From: Chitinophagaceae bacterium | GTDB lineage: Bacteria > Bacteroidota > Bacteroidia > Chitinophagales > Chitinophagaceae | Length of the DNA stretch: 64,000 bases | Reading direction: 5' to 3' | Assembly: GCA_020403425.1 (NCBI GenBank) | Contig: JADBXR010000002.1 | Coordinates: 1 to 64,000, forward strand | In this document: one piece after another, positions 44,643 to 54,122 of the stretch | How the letters are laid out: every line of letters begins with the position of its first letter | Position numbering within the stretch: position 1 is the first letter of the stretch | Translations under genes and position numbers: made by a program | Notes under the pieces: generated by a model | Databases searched by the model: none | The model's input: only the letters and a program-made list of their open reading frames with translations | What the model was told of the DNA's origin: nothing

Positions 44643-45695
44643 ATGCGGTTTATAAAAATATTTTCACTGGCGGTGCTGATAAATCTTTCTTTGGGTGTAG
44701 CAGCACAAACACCTGTGATACAAGTACTGGAATCGGGTAAAAAGATCAGTATCCGCGGTCTGAGTGTGGTAAATGACCAGGTGATCTGGGCCAGCGGCAG
44801 TAAGGGATCGGTGGCCCGTTCAACAGACGGGGGCAAAAACTTTACCTGGACCACCGTTCCGGGTTATGAGAAGAATGATTTCAGGGATATCGAAGCTTTT
44901 GATGACAACACGGCCCTCATCATGGCCATCACAGAACCCGCAGCCATCTTAAAAACGACCGATGGCGGTCTTACCTGGAGAAAGGTTTTTGAAGACACCA
45001 CGAAGGGGGCTTTTTGGGATGCTATGAACTTTAGTTATGATAAATCAAACAAACTTGCAGGTGCATTGGTTGGGGACCCGATAAAGGGACAAATATTTTA
45101 TGCATTAACATTTGACGCTGGTGAAACATGGGAAAGACCCCATGCTGAAGCTCAAAAAAACATTCCTGCAGTTACAGAAGGAGAAGCGTTCTTTGCATCC
45201 AGTGGCACCAATGTTATTCTTTTTGACAAAAAAGATTTTCACCCTACCTTATATGCAGTATCCGGCGGCAAAGTATCTGCACTTTGGGACATGTTTACCT
45301 GGACCAAATATCCATTACCCATAATGCAAGGGGCTCAATCCACCGGAGCAAACTCCCTCGCAATAAATAGCGACTACTCAAGAGGTGTTGTAGTGGGAGG
45401 TGATTTTACAAAGGATACAATTGGCAGTAATAACTGTGTATTGCTGGAATTTTCGAATACGATCAATATGAGCACCCCGCAAACCCCGCCCCATGGCTAC
45501 CGTTCCTGTGTGATCTATCTTGATAAGAACGACCTGCTCACCTGCGGTACATCGGGTGTCGATATTTCCAAAGATGGCGGCAACAACTGGGAACTGATCT
45601 CCCGGGAAAGTTACCATGTATGCCAGAAAGCCAAAAAGGGCAAGGCCGTTTTCCTGGCGGGTAGCAATGGCAGGATCGCGAAACTTGTCTGGTGA
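44643..45695 (+). CDS. Exported YCF48/BNR-like beta-propeller protein
   Basis: A 350-aa exported protein starting MRFIKIFSLAVLINLSLGVA with cleavage near VAAQT. Repeated Asp-box-like motifs (STDGGKNFTW, TTDGGLTWRKVF, TFDAGETWERP, SKDGGNNWELI) mark a beta-propeller of the YCF48/sialidase type. Such proteins in Bacteroidota are often annotated as oxidoreductases without proof; I see no redox motif. The part from about 45030 to 45450 is visibly more AT-rich than the two ends, without a frame break. Confidence 0.8.
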   Translation: MRFIKIFSLAVLINLSLGVAAQTPVIQVLESGKKISIRGLSVVNDQVIWASGSKGSVARSTDGGKNFTWTTVPGYEKNDFRDIEAFDDNTALIMAITEPAAILKTTDGGLTWRKVFEDTTKGAFWDAMNFSYDKSNKLAGALVGDPIKGQIFYALTFDAGETWERPHAEAQKNIPAVTEGEAFFASSGTNVILFDKKDFHPTLYAVSGGKVSALWDMFTWTKYPLPIMQGAQSTGANSLAINSDYSRGVVVGGDFTKDTIGSNNCVLLEFSNTINMSTPQTPPHGYRSCVIYLDKNDLLTCGTSGVDISKDGGNNWELISRESYHVCQKAKKGKAVFLAGSNGRIAKLVW

Positions 45696-45904
45696 TCTTT
45701 TTTCACAGCTGAGTCGCTGAGATCGAATGTGTTTGCCAGAGAACTCATCCTCTGCAAGTCTACCTGTACACTGCAAAGCCCCTGAGAACCAAGACTGATG
45801 CCCTGCACTTCTCCCCGCCCCTCTGTTGCTCTTCGGTAAAAAATATCTCTGTTCAACCCGGATTAAACCTTTTACCCCAACACCCGTCTCATTAAAAAAA
45901 GGAT

Positions 45905-46390
45905 ATGAAGAAACTGATCGTTCTCACGTTACTGGCAGGTGCCGGCTTTTTGCAGGTGTCTGCACAAAAAGGCAGTCATAAAGGCATGAGGGACAGTGTC
46001 CGAATGGAACAGCGGAAAGAGATGAGAGAAAAGATGCGTGCCAGGTTCGACAGCTTATCGCCCGAACAGAAAACAGCTCTTAAAGAGAAGATGAAGCATC
46101 GGGCAGACAGCATGATGGGCAAAAGAAAAGATATGCGGGAAAAAATGCGCGCCAAACTCGATAGCCTGTCTCCCGAACAAAAAGCCGCATTCAAGGAAAA
46201 GATGAAACATCGGGCAGACAGTATGGCCGTGAAGAAGAAAGAAATGAGAGAGAAACTCCAAAAGATGTCCCCGGAAGAAAGAGCGGTACTGAAAGAGAAA
46301 ATGAAGAACCGGGCGGATAGCCTGGGTCCTGAGCAGAAATTACGTTTACGGAAGAAAATAAAAGACCAGAAACAAGCCTCCAACGGCTAA
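45905..46390 (+). CDS. Exported charged-repeat protein with LSPEQ motifs
   Basis: A 161-aa exported protein (signal peptide residues 1-20, ending VSAQ). The mature part is three tandem ~37-residue repeats at about 40-76, 77-113 and 114-148, each with MREK, LSPEQK-type and EKMKxRADS motifs; they are strongly helical and rich in Lys, Arg and Glu. LSPEQ echoes the LTxxQ motif of Spy/CpxP periplasmic chaperones and metal-responsive proteins; this link is inference. The DNA repeats too, so the number of units may vary between strains. Confidence 0.75.
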   Translation: MKKLIVLTLLAGAGFLQVSAQKGSHKGMRDSVRMEQRKEMREKMRARFDSLSPEQKTALKEKMKHRADSMMGKRKDMREKMRAKLDSLSPEQKAAFKEKMKHRADSMAVKKKEMREKLQKMSPEERAVLKEKMKNRADSLGPEQKLRLRKKIKDQKQASNG

Positions 46391-46452
46391 AGTTTTTCTT
46401 ATGCAGCAGGGTAAAACGGGGGCAGACCGGCAACGGGATGCCCCTTGTTATT

Positions 46453-46785
46453 TTATTTCCGGAAAGCAAAGTAAACAGCCCCTACCAGGAACAGGAAACT
46501 GATCAGGTATTTGGTCTGAAATGGTTCCTTGAGGTACCAGACCGCAAAGACCGAAAACACCAGCAACGTGATTACTTCCTGGGTGATCTTTAACTGGAAA
46601 CCATTCATGCCGTTGGCAAAACCCGCCCGGTTGGCAGGTACCATCAGGCAATACTCGAAAAAAGCGATACCCCAGCTCACAAGGATGGCTTTCCAGAGCG
46701 GTAATCCCTTGTCTTTCAAGTGCCCATACCAGGCAAACGTCATGAAAATATTGGATAATAAAAGCAGTCCGACAGTTCTCAACAT
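46453..46785 (-). CDS. DUF486 family small membrane protein
   Basis: A 110-aa protein with four membrane helices (VGLLLLSNIFMTFAWYGHL, AILVSWGIAFFEYCLMVPANR, ITQEVITLLVFSVFAVWYL, YLISFLFLVGAVYFAF). The block FAWYGHLKD and FFEYCLMVPANRAG is characteristic of DUF486, a half-size relative of drug/metabolite transporters. Function unknown. It stands alone. Confidence 0.92.
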   Translation of the reverse strand: MLRTVGLLLLSNIFMTFAWYGHLKDKGLPLWKAILVSWGIAFFEYCLMVPANRAGFANGMNGFQLKITQEVITLLVFSVFAVWYLKEPFQTKYLISFLFLVGAVYFAFRK

Positions 46786-46916
46786 ATATTCTGTATTTTA
46801 GGGTGATGCTAAAATACTGCTATAAATGCAGTTCAACGGCCTAGCAATTGCCAGTTTGCCATCTGACACCACCGCTGCACGAATCTTGCAGCAGTAAAAC
46901 AGTAAAATGAAGCAGC

Positions 46917-47207
46917 ATGAAGAAATTCCAGGCAATAATCAGGTTTACGATGGATGACCAGTTCATGTCGTTTGTTCCGCCCCACCGCACCTATATCAAT
47001 TATCTGATCAATAAGGGTATCATTGACAGTTATGCCGTAAGTATGGAAAGCCAGACCTGCTGGATCACGTTACATACGGAAACCAAAGCAGAGGCAGACG
47101 GCTACCTGGCCAAATCACCGCTGTACAAATACTGGAACTATCATATTGAGGAATTATTCGTGTACGACAGCCAGCATTACCGCCTACCTGCAGTGCAACT
47201 AAATTAA
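46917..47207 (+). CDS. Small YCII/muconolactone-isomerase-like protein
   Basis: A 96-aa protein with a ferredoxin-like alpha-beta pattern (FQAIIRFTMDDQFMSFVPPHRTY; CWITLHTETKAEADGYLAKSP). The overall shape recalls YCII-like dimeric proteins, but no catalytic residue can be named. It has no signal peptide and lies 70 bp before tRNA-Val. Confidence 0.65.
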   Translation: MKKFQAIIRFTMDDQFMSFVPPHRTYINYLINKGIIDSYAVSMESQTCWITLHTETKAEADGYLAKSPLYKYWNYHIEELFVYDSQHYRLPAVQLN

Positions 47208-47230
47208 TTTCAAAAAAAATGAAACTTTTT

Positions 47231-47261
47231 TTTGGAGGATACGGTCCAGACCCTATTTTTG
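47231..47261 (+). promoter_or_regulatory. Textbook Bacteroidota promoter of tRNA-Val
   Basis: A -33 TTTG (47231-47234) and a -7 TATTTTTG (47254-47261) are separated by exactly 19 nt, the consensus spacing. Transcription would start near 47268, about 10 nt before the tRNA. This is the clearest promoter in the window and supports the phylum assignment. Confidence 0.85.
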
Positions 47262-47277
47262 CACTCCCAACAAAAAA

Positions 47278-47352
47278 GGGAGCATAGCTCAGCTGGTTTA
47301 GAGCATCTGCCTTACAAGCAGAGGGTCCGCGGTTCGAACCCGTGTGCTCCCA
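47278..47352 (+). tRNA. tRNA-Val (anticodon TAC)
   Basis: The acceptor stem pairs GGGAGCA (47278-47284) with TGCTCCC (47345-47351), with discriminator A47352. The D-arm contains AGCTCAGCTGGTTTAGAGC, the anticodon loop CTTACAA gives TAC, and the T-arm GGTTCGAACC is standard. The CCA end is not encoded. A strong terminator follows. Confidence 0.97.
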
Positions 47353-47358
47353 CAGAAT

Positions 47359-47397
47359 AAAAGCGTTTACAAGACCGAAATCTGTAAACGCTTTTTT
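47359..47397 (+). terminator. Intrinsic terminator after tRNA-Val
   Basis: A perfect 13-bp stem, AAAAGCGTTTACA (47359-47371) with TGTAAACGCTTTT (47383-47395), plus a T run. Confidence 0.92.
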
Positions 47398-47633
47398 ATT
47401 TCTACCTATACATTCGACGCCCTCACCATACAGGCACTCCCCTCACCCACATTTTTGACTACTATAGATTTGTTAACATTCTCAGCGCCCTTAAACATTT
47501 ATTAAAGTCAATAACGACCCTGGCACCGAAAATGATCTTTTATGGGATTTATAGTACTTTCGCCCGCTGGATGCAAAAAAAGTTCACACATATCCCCCTA
47601 AGCCAACAAAGCTTATCGGTCGCTGCATCGATC

Positions 47634-48020
47634 ATGAAACAATTTTTCCTGGTCGTTTTCACCTTAACTTTTTTTCTTCAGCAGTTCCACCTTTTTTCTT
47701 TTTCCGGCAATATGGCCGGTGGCCAGAAAACATCTTCCAGACTGCTTAGCACAAAACAGGCACAGGGGGAATCCTCCCTGCTTACCCAGGAACCTGTGCA
47801 TGATGCAACAGAAATGGAATCGGATGAAGATGAGGATGATGACAAGCAAGATCATGAACCGGAATTTTACAGCAGTTCCGGCCTGCAATATCCCAAAGAC
47901 CAGCTTGGCCACGATCACATACAGAAGATCCGGTATTTACAAATAAATTCCTCCGTTCAGCAACAACCGCTGATCCCCTTTTTCATTCTCCACCATTCCT
48001 GGAAGAATCATATCGCTTAA
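47634..48020 (+). CDS. Small exported acidic/histidine-containing protein upstream of an RND pump
   Basis: A 128-aa protein starting MKQFFLVVFTLTFFLQQFHLF, a signal sequence. The mature part carries an acidic run (MESDEDEDDDKQDHEPEF) and histidines near the C-terminus (GHDHIQK, FILHHSWKNHIA). No family recognised. The acidic and histidine clusters could bind metals, which would fit its place 126 bp before the efflux genes, but this is inference. An in-frame ATG at 47532 lies upstream. Confidence 0.55.
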   Translation: MKQFFLVVFTLTFFLQQFHLFSFSGNMAGGQKTSSRLLSTKQAQGESSLLTQEPVHDATEMESDEDEDDDKQDHEPEFYSSSGLQYPKDQLGHDHIQKIRYLQINSSVQQQPLIPFFILHHSWKNHIA

Positions 48021-48145
48021 TACAGTTCCCCATTGAGCCCTCTCATACTAGGAGCGCTTCTCAAATACGCAGGTATGCGTATGCATCAGCATAGGATATT
48101 CCTATAAACACAATCATCATTCATTTCAATACAATCACTACTTTA

Positions 48146-49231
48146 ATGAAGCGGATTTTCATTCTCGCCTTTGTGGCCACTTGCCTTTTGTATTCATCCT
48201 GCACAGAGAAAAAAGAAGAGGCAGAAACAGAAAGCAAATTTCTGGTCACCTCGCCAGCTGAAACGGATACAGTTATTTACAACGAGTATGTTGGACAGAT
48301 TCGCTCTTCCAGCCATATCGAGTTGAGGTCCCAGGAAAAGGGATACCTCGAAAAGATCTTTGTAGACGAAGGTCAGTACATTACAAAGGGGCAGCTCATG
48401 TTCAAGATCATGCCCGTTATCTACCAGGCAGAAGTGGAGAAGGCAAAGGCTGAAACGGATTTCGCAGAGATCGAATACAACAATGCCAGGGCTTTGGCCG
48501 ACAATAATGTGGTTTCCCAGAACGAGCTATCGCTGAATAAGGCCAAACTCAACAAAGCAAAGGCCGAACTGGCATTGGCAAAAGCGCACCTGAGTTTTAC
48601 AGAGATCCGTGCTCCCTTCAATGGTTTCATGGACCGTTTTTACAAACGGCTGGGCAGCCTGATCGATGAAGGGGAACTGCTTACTACCCTGTCCGACAAT
48701 AGTAAGATGTGGGTATATTTCAATGTACCGGAAGCAGAATACCTGAACTACATACAGAAGGCGAAACCCCAAAGCAGGCAACAGGTACAACTGCAGATGG
48801 CCAATGGCGAACTGTTTCATTTACCCGGTGTGGTAGAAACGATCGAAGCGGATTTTAACAATGAAACCGGCAACATTGCTTTCAGGGCAGCATTCCCCAA
48901 CCCGAAAGGCATACTGCGCCACGGTGAAACAGGGAATATACGGATGCCCGTTTCCCTGAAGAAAGCCATACTCATACCACAAAAAGCAACATTCGATGTA
49001 CTCGATAAGAAGTTCGTGTATGTGGTCAATGAGAACAATGTACTGGAAGCCAGACAGATCACCATCGCTCAGGAATTACCACACGTGTATATCGTAGCCT
49101 CAGGCCTTGGGCCAAAAGACAAGATCCTTGCAGAAGGCTTGGGAAAAGTTCGTGACAAACAGAAAATCAAATATGAGTTTGTTCCTTTTGAAAAGGAATT
49201 GATGGAATTAAAAAAATTACATGCCGAGTAA
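48146..49231 (+). CDS. RND efflux periplasmic adaptor (AcrA/MexA-like), lipoprotein
   Basis: A 361-aa membrane-fusion protein. It has a lipoprotein signal (LLYSSC, Cys19), a barrel-sandwich/lipoyl half (RSQEKGYLEKIFVDEGQYITKG), a coiled hairpin (about 90-150, KAKAETDFAEIEYNNARAL), the second lipoyl half (HLSFTEIRAPFNGFMDR), then beta-barrel and membrane-proximal domains. It links the inner-membrane pump to the outer-membrane channel. It starts the operon adaptor-pump-channel (48146-53901). Substrate not inferable beyond hydrophobic drugs typical of HAE1 pumps. Confidence 0.94.
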   Translation: MKRIFILAFVATCLLYSSCTEKKEEAETESKFLVTSPAETDTVIYNEYVGQIRSSSHIELRSQEKGYLEKIFVDEGQYITKGQLMFKIMPVIYQAEVEKAKAETDFAEIEYNNARALADNNVVSQNELSLNKAKLNKAKAELALAKAHLSFTEIRAPFNGFMDRFYKRLGSLIDEGELLTTLSDNSKMWVYFNVPEAEYLNYIQKAKPQSRQQVQLQMANGELFHLPGVVETIEADFNNETGNIAFRAAFPNPKGILRHGETGNIRMPVSLKKAILIPQKATFDVLDKKFVYVVNENNVLEARQITIAQELPHVYIVASGLGPKDKILAEGLGKVRDKQKIKYEFVPFEKELMELKKLHAE

Positions 49232-49256
49232 GGCAAGAACCCCAAAAAACTGAATA

Positions 49257-52200
49257 ATGTTTAATAAGTTTATTAAAAGGCCTGTTCTTGCCATTGCCTT
49301 ATCTGTGCTGATCATTTTCACAGGTTTATTGGCGATCAAATCATCGCCTGTAGCACAATTCCCTGAGATCGCACCTCCCAGGGTGACCATTTTCATCGAA
49401 TTCCCCGGATCCAATGCGGATGTACTGGTAAAATCCACTCTCACCATCCTGGAACGCGCCATCAACGGCGTACAAGGGATGCAATACATGCTGTCTGATG
49501 CAACCAGTGCCAGCGAAGCCAGTATCGATATCGTGTTTGAACCGGGAACCGACCCCACGCTGGCCGCTGTTAGGGTCAAATCAAGGGTTGACCAGGTAAT
49601 GACCAATCTTCCGCCACTGGTGCAACGCGAAGGGGTCATCATCTCCCCTTTACAGCCAAGCATGCTGATGTATCTGAACCTCTACAGCAAGAGTAACCGG
49701 GTTGATGAGAAATTCTTATTCAACTACGCCAATACATTCGTGTTACCTGAGCTGCAGCGTATCAAGGGTATGGGCTTTGCCCAGGCGATCGGTAGCCGCG
49801 CATCGCCATACGCGTATGGTTGAATCCTGAACGGATGAGGGCCTATAACATATCTGCCGACGAAGTATTGAAAGCCATCGACGAACAAAGCGTACTTGCC
49901 AGGCCCGGAAGAGTGGGTCTGAGTTCGGGAAAAAAGGCACAATCGCAGGAATATGTTTTCACCTACAAAGGATGGTACAACAAGCCTGAGCAGTATGAGA
50001 ATATCATTATCAAGGCCAATCCTGATGGGGAAGCCATAAAATTGAAGGATATAGCGGAAGTTGAGATCGGAAGTGAATTTGTGGATATCTACTCGAATAA
50101 AGATGGTCACCCTTCAGCGTCTCTGGTGCTGAAACAGAACCCGGGCAGTAATGCCAGCATGGTGATCAATGAAGTGAAGGCCAAACTGGAGGAGTTGAAA
50201 AAGGACTTCCCTCCGGGGATAGATTACGAGATCAATTACGACGTATCGAAGTTCGTGGACGCCTCCATTGAAAAAGTATTACACACTTTACTGGAAGCCT
50301 TCGTACTGGTAGCCATCGTCGTATTCATTTTCCTGGGCGACCTCCGCTCTACGATCATTCCTATCCTGGCTGTTCCCGTATCGCTGATCGGAGCATTCAC
50401 CCTGATGAGTTTCTTTGGTGTCAGCATCAACCTGATCTCCCTGTTCGCACTGGTATTGGCGATCGGTGTCGTAGTGGACGATGCCATCGTGGTGGTGGAG
50501 GCCGTGCACGTGAAGATGGAAGAAGAGAACCTATCCGCATTTGCGGCAGTGAAAAAAGTGGTTGGGGAGATCAGTGGTGCCATCATTGCCATTACCCTGG
50601 TGATGACTTCCGTATTTGTTCCGGTAGCATTCATGCCGGGTCCAGTGGGTGTGCTCTACCGCCAGTTCTCATTGACAATGGCCAGCGCCATTTTGATATC
50701 AGGTTTTGTGGCGCTCACCCTCACACCTGTTTTATGCGCCATCCTGCTGAAGAATGCACATAAAAAACCGAAAAGGAAAACACCGGTCACCCTGTTCATT
50801 GATTGGTTCAACAAAAAGTTCGAAAGGGTCACAGGCAGGTATACCCGTTTCCTTTCCCTGATCGTGAACCGGAAACTCATCACTTACGGGGTCCTGATCG
50901 CATTCGTCTTAGGAATTATGGGGATCAACAAGACCCTACCTGCTGGTTTCATTCCCAATGAGGACCAGGGACAGATCTATGCCATCATCCAAACCCCTCC
51001 GGGTACAACACTGGAGCGGACCAATGAAATATCCAGGAAACTTCAGCTGATAGCAAAACAAGTGGAAGGGGTCTCATCTGTTACCGCACTTGCCGGTTAC
51101 GAGATCCTCACAGAGGGAAGAGGATCCAATGCCGGAACCTGTCTGATCAACCTGAAAGACTGGTCTGAAAGGAAACAATCCGTGAAGGAGATCATCAGAG
51201 AGTTAGAGGAGAAATCAAATGACCTGCCAGCCCATATCGAGTATTTTGAGCCTCCTGCAGTACCGGGGTATGGTGCTTCAGACGGATTCGCGCTGCGGCT
51301 GTTGGACAAAAGCAGCGACCCGGATTACCAGGAGTTCGACAGAGTGAATCAGGCTTTCCTTGCGGCACTGCAGAAAAGAAAGGAGCTGAATGGACTGTTC
51401 GCTTTTTACTCGGCCAAGTATCCGCAATATGAGATCCTGGTAGACAACAAGCTGGCCATGCAAAAAGGCGTTTCTATTGGCGATGCCATGGAAAACCTGA
51501 ACATCATGATCGGTAGCACCTACGAACAGGGGTTCATTCGTTTTAACAACTTCTATAAGGTGTATACGCAGGCCGGACCTGAATTCAGGAAACAGCCATC
51601 AGACCTCTTGAACATGTTCATCAAAAATGATCATGGCGAAATGGTTCCATACTCCGCGTTCATGACCATTAAGAAGACACAGGGACCGAATGAGATATCG
51701 CGGTACAACCTGTACATCTCGTCATTGATCAACGGTATGCCTGCAAAAGGATACTCTTCCGGCGATGCCATCAGGGCCATTAAAGAAGTGGCCGCACAAT
51801 CCCTGCCGCGGGGTTATGATATTGCATGGGAAGGGATCTCATACGATGAGGCCAAAAAAGGTAATGAAGCACTATATCTGTTTCTCGTTGTGCTGTTCTT
51901 CGTATATGTGATACTGGCCGCGCAATATGAAAGCCTTATCCTGCCCTTTGCGGTATTGCTCTCTCTCCCTCCCGGCATATTCGGATCACTTATGTTGCTC
52001 AAATCAATGGGATTGGCGAATGATGTGTATGCGCAGATAGGTATCATCATGCTTGTCGGATTGCTTGGGAAGAACGCCGTACTGATCGTTGAATATGCCG
52101 TTCAGAAGAACAACCAGGGTGCCACCATTCTTCAATCTGCAATCGAAGGTGCCAAAGCCAGGTTCCGACCTATCCTAATGACCTCCTTTGCTTTTATCGC

Positions 52201-52477
52201 AGGTTTGATACCATTGGTCATAGCAACAGGACCAGGTGCGGTCGGCAACCATACCATTGGCGCTTCCGCGCTGGGGGGTATGTTATTCGGAACCATCTTC
52301 GGTGTGATCATCGTTCCCGGACTCTACTTCATATTCGGGAAACTGCAGGAAGGCAAAAGCCTGATCTGGGATGAAGACAAAAATCCACTGAGCGAGGATT
52401 TCGTAGAGAACCATTCCGACAGCGCCCTCAGCAAACAGATCCAAAAAATTATCAAACGAATCAGAAACAGAAAATGA
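49257..52477 (+). pseudogene. RND (HAE1/AcrB-like) efflux pump with a 1-nt frameshift
   Basis: The pump is split into 49257-49823 (ending ...GMGFAQAIGSRASPYAYG) and a frame continuing through 52477 (LNPERMRAYNISADEVLKAI...). Relatives read about GSRAYAIRVWLNPERM. The second frame already reads IAIRVWLNP just upstream of 49820, and inserting one A near 49803 (GCATCGCC to GCATACGCC) restores the expected GSRAYAIRVW. The total 3221 nt is one short of 1074 codons. Conserved pump blocks are intact on both sides: the N-terminal TM1, the central TM segments with GVVVDDAIVVVEAV, and the second-half GLLGKNAVLIVEYA. This is a single-base deletion or a consensus error, not a programmed shift. Confidence 0.85.
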
Positions 52478-53901
52478 CGAACAAGAACATACATAAGTAC
52501 GGTTTACCCATGCTTGGCATCGTTTTGCTGATCGCCTGCAAAACACCTGCCATTACAGGTAAAACAGAGAACAGGATGACACCGGCGGCTTATACCAATT
52601 CGCAGGACACTGTCAACATCGCCACTATCAAATGGGCCAATTATTTCAGGGACCCTTATCTGATCGCATTGATAGATACCGCATTGAAGAATAACCAGGA
52701 ACTCAATATCACCCTGCAGGAAATTGAGATGAGCCAAAATGAAGTGATGGCAAGAAAAGGAGAATACCTTCCATTCCTGAATATTGGAGGAAGTGCAGCC
52801 CGGGTGAAGGAAGGCAAGTATACCTGGAACGGTCTGTCAGAAGAGGACCTGAAGAACAATCCGGACAAGGGTCCCAGATACTTCGGCGACTTCATGGCTG
52901 GGACCTTTTTCTCATGGGAACTCGATGTGTGGAATAAATTACACAATGCCAAAAAAGCGGCTGCTCTCAGGTACCTGTCAAGTGTTGAGGGAAGGAATTT
53001 TGCCGTCACCCATATCATTGCAGAGATCGCCAGCTCCTATTACGAGTTAATGGGACTTGATAACCTCTTGCTGATCATACAGCAGAACGTTGAATTGCAA
53101 AAGAATGCCCTGCAGTTGGTGAAGCTGGAGAAAGAAGCGGCGAAGGTGACCCAATTGGCGGTGAACAGGTTCGAAGCCCAATTGCTCAACACAAAGAATA
53201 TGCAATACGAGATCCGGCAGAAAATAGTAGAAGCAGAGAACAGGATCAACTTTTTAACAGGCCGTTTCCCACAACCCATCGCCAGGAATACCGCTGATTT
53301 CAACAACCTGGTTTACGATCCGATCTTTGCGGGGGTCCCTTCACAACTGCTGGCGAATCGTCCTGATATCCGTCAGGCAGAATTAGAACTGGCAGCGGCC
53401 AAATTGGATGTTACGGTTGCTAAAGCCAATTTCTATCCTTCTTTCAGCCTTAAGGCAGGACTGGGATTCCAGGCCTACAACCCGTTATACCTGATCAGGC
53501 CTGCATCGATCCTTTATAATGTAGGTGGCGAGCTGGTGGCACCACTGGTGAACAAGAATGCCATCAAAGCCAGTTATTTGAATGCCAATGCCAGGCAGAT
53601 CCAGTCTGCTTATCAATTTGAAAGATCGATCCTGAATGCGCATATAGAAGTAGTGAACCAACTTTCCCAAATAGAGAACTTTACCCGCAGTTATGAAACA
53701 AAAGCCAGGGAAGTGGAGATCCTGACGCAATCGGTCGATATCTCAAACAACCTTTTCCGCTCTGCAAGGGCCGACTATATCGAAGTGTTATTGACGCAGC
53801 GGGAGGCCCTGGATTCCAAGATAGATCTGATCGAGATCAAACTGAAACAACTGGAAGCCAAGGTGAATATCTATAAAGCCTTGGGCGGCGGCTGGAATTG
53901 A
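52474..53901 (+). CDS. TolC/NodT-type outer-membrane efflux channel, lipoprotein
   Basis: A 475-aa outer-membrane factor. It overlaps the pump by 4 nt (ATGA). The lipoprotein signal is GIVLLIAC (Cys22). Two repeats of long helices and beta hairpins form the TolC tunnel; markers are LNITLQEIEMSQNEVMARKG, the second-half RPDIRQAELELAAAKLDV, FYPSFSLKAGLGF and the final helix RADYIEVLLTQREALDSK. It completes the tripartite efflux system. A hairpin terminator follows at 53928. Confidence 0.94.
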   Translation: MTNKNIHKYGLPMLGIVLLIACKTPAITGKTENRMTPAAYTNSQDTVNIATIKWANYFRDPYLIALIDTALKNNQELNITLQEIEMSQNEVMARKGEYLPFLNIGGSAARVKEGKYTWNGLSEEDLKNNPDKGPRYFGDFMAGTFFSWELDVWNKLHNAKKAAALRYLSSVEGRNFAVTHIIAEIASSYYELMGLDNLLLIIQQNVELQKNALQLVKLEKEAAKVTQLAVNRFEAQLLNTKNMQYEIRQKIVEAENRINFLTGRFPQPIARNTADFNNLVYDPIFAGVPSQLLANRPDIRQAELELAAAKLDVTVAKANFYPSFSLKAGLGFQAYNPLYLIRPASILYNVGGELVAPLVNKNAIKASYLNANARQIQSAYQFERSILNAHIEVVNQLSQIENFTRSYETKAREVEILTQSVDISNNLFRSARADYIEVLLTQREALDSKIDLIEIKLKQLEAKVNIYKALGGGWN

Positions 53902-53927
53902 ATGATCGACACAAATGAGTTTACAAA

Positions 53928-53968
53928 GGCAGGCAGTCCATCTTATATGGCTGCCTGCCATATTTTAT
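53928..53968 (+). terminator. Terminator of the RND efflux operon
   Basis: A stem GGCAGGCAG (53928-53936) pairs with CTGCCTGCC (53951-53959), with additional CCAT/ATGG pairing inside, followed by an AT-rich tract ATATTTTAT. It lies 27 nt after the channel gene stop. Confidence 0.75.
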
Positions 53969-54110
53969 ACAACAGCCGATCAGAGAATGGCATCCAAAAT
54001 TCAGGCTGTGGCTAGGATCAATCCAGACTCAATGTCTCCCCCCACTTCCATTATCGGCTAGCGGGTCACATAAACCCCTGAACTTTTTTTCCAGTAAACT
54101 GGATAGGAAT

Positions 54111-54118
54111 TAAATTTG
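54111..54118 (+). promoter_or_regulatory. TAnnTTTG element directly before clpS
   Basis: TAAATTTG matches the -7 consensus and ends 4 nt before the clpS ATG. A T-rich stretch (54084-54090) lies about 20 nt upstream. If used, the mRNA would have almost no leader. Confidence 0.55.
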
Positions 54119-54122
54119 CAGC

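Noticed and set aside
49790..49830. Programmed ribosomal frameshift in the RND pump
   Set aside because: No slippery heptamer or downstream structure is seen, and pumps of this family are not known to need one; a 1-nt deletion explains it.
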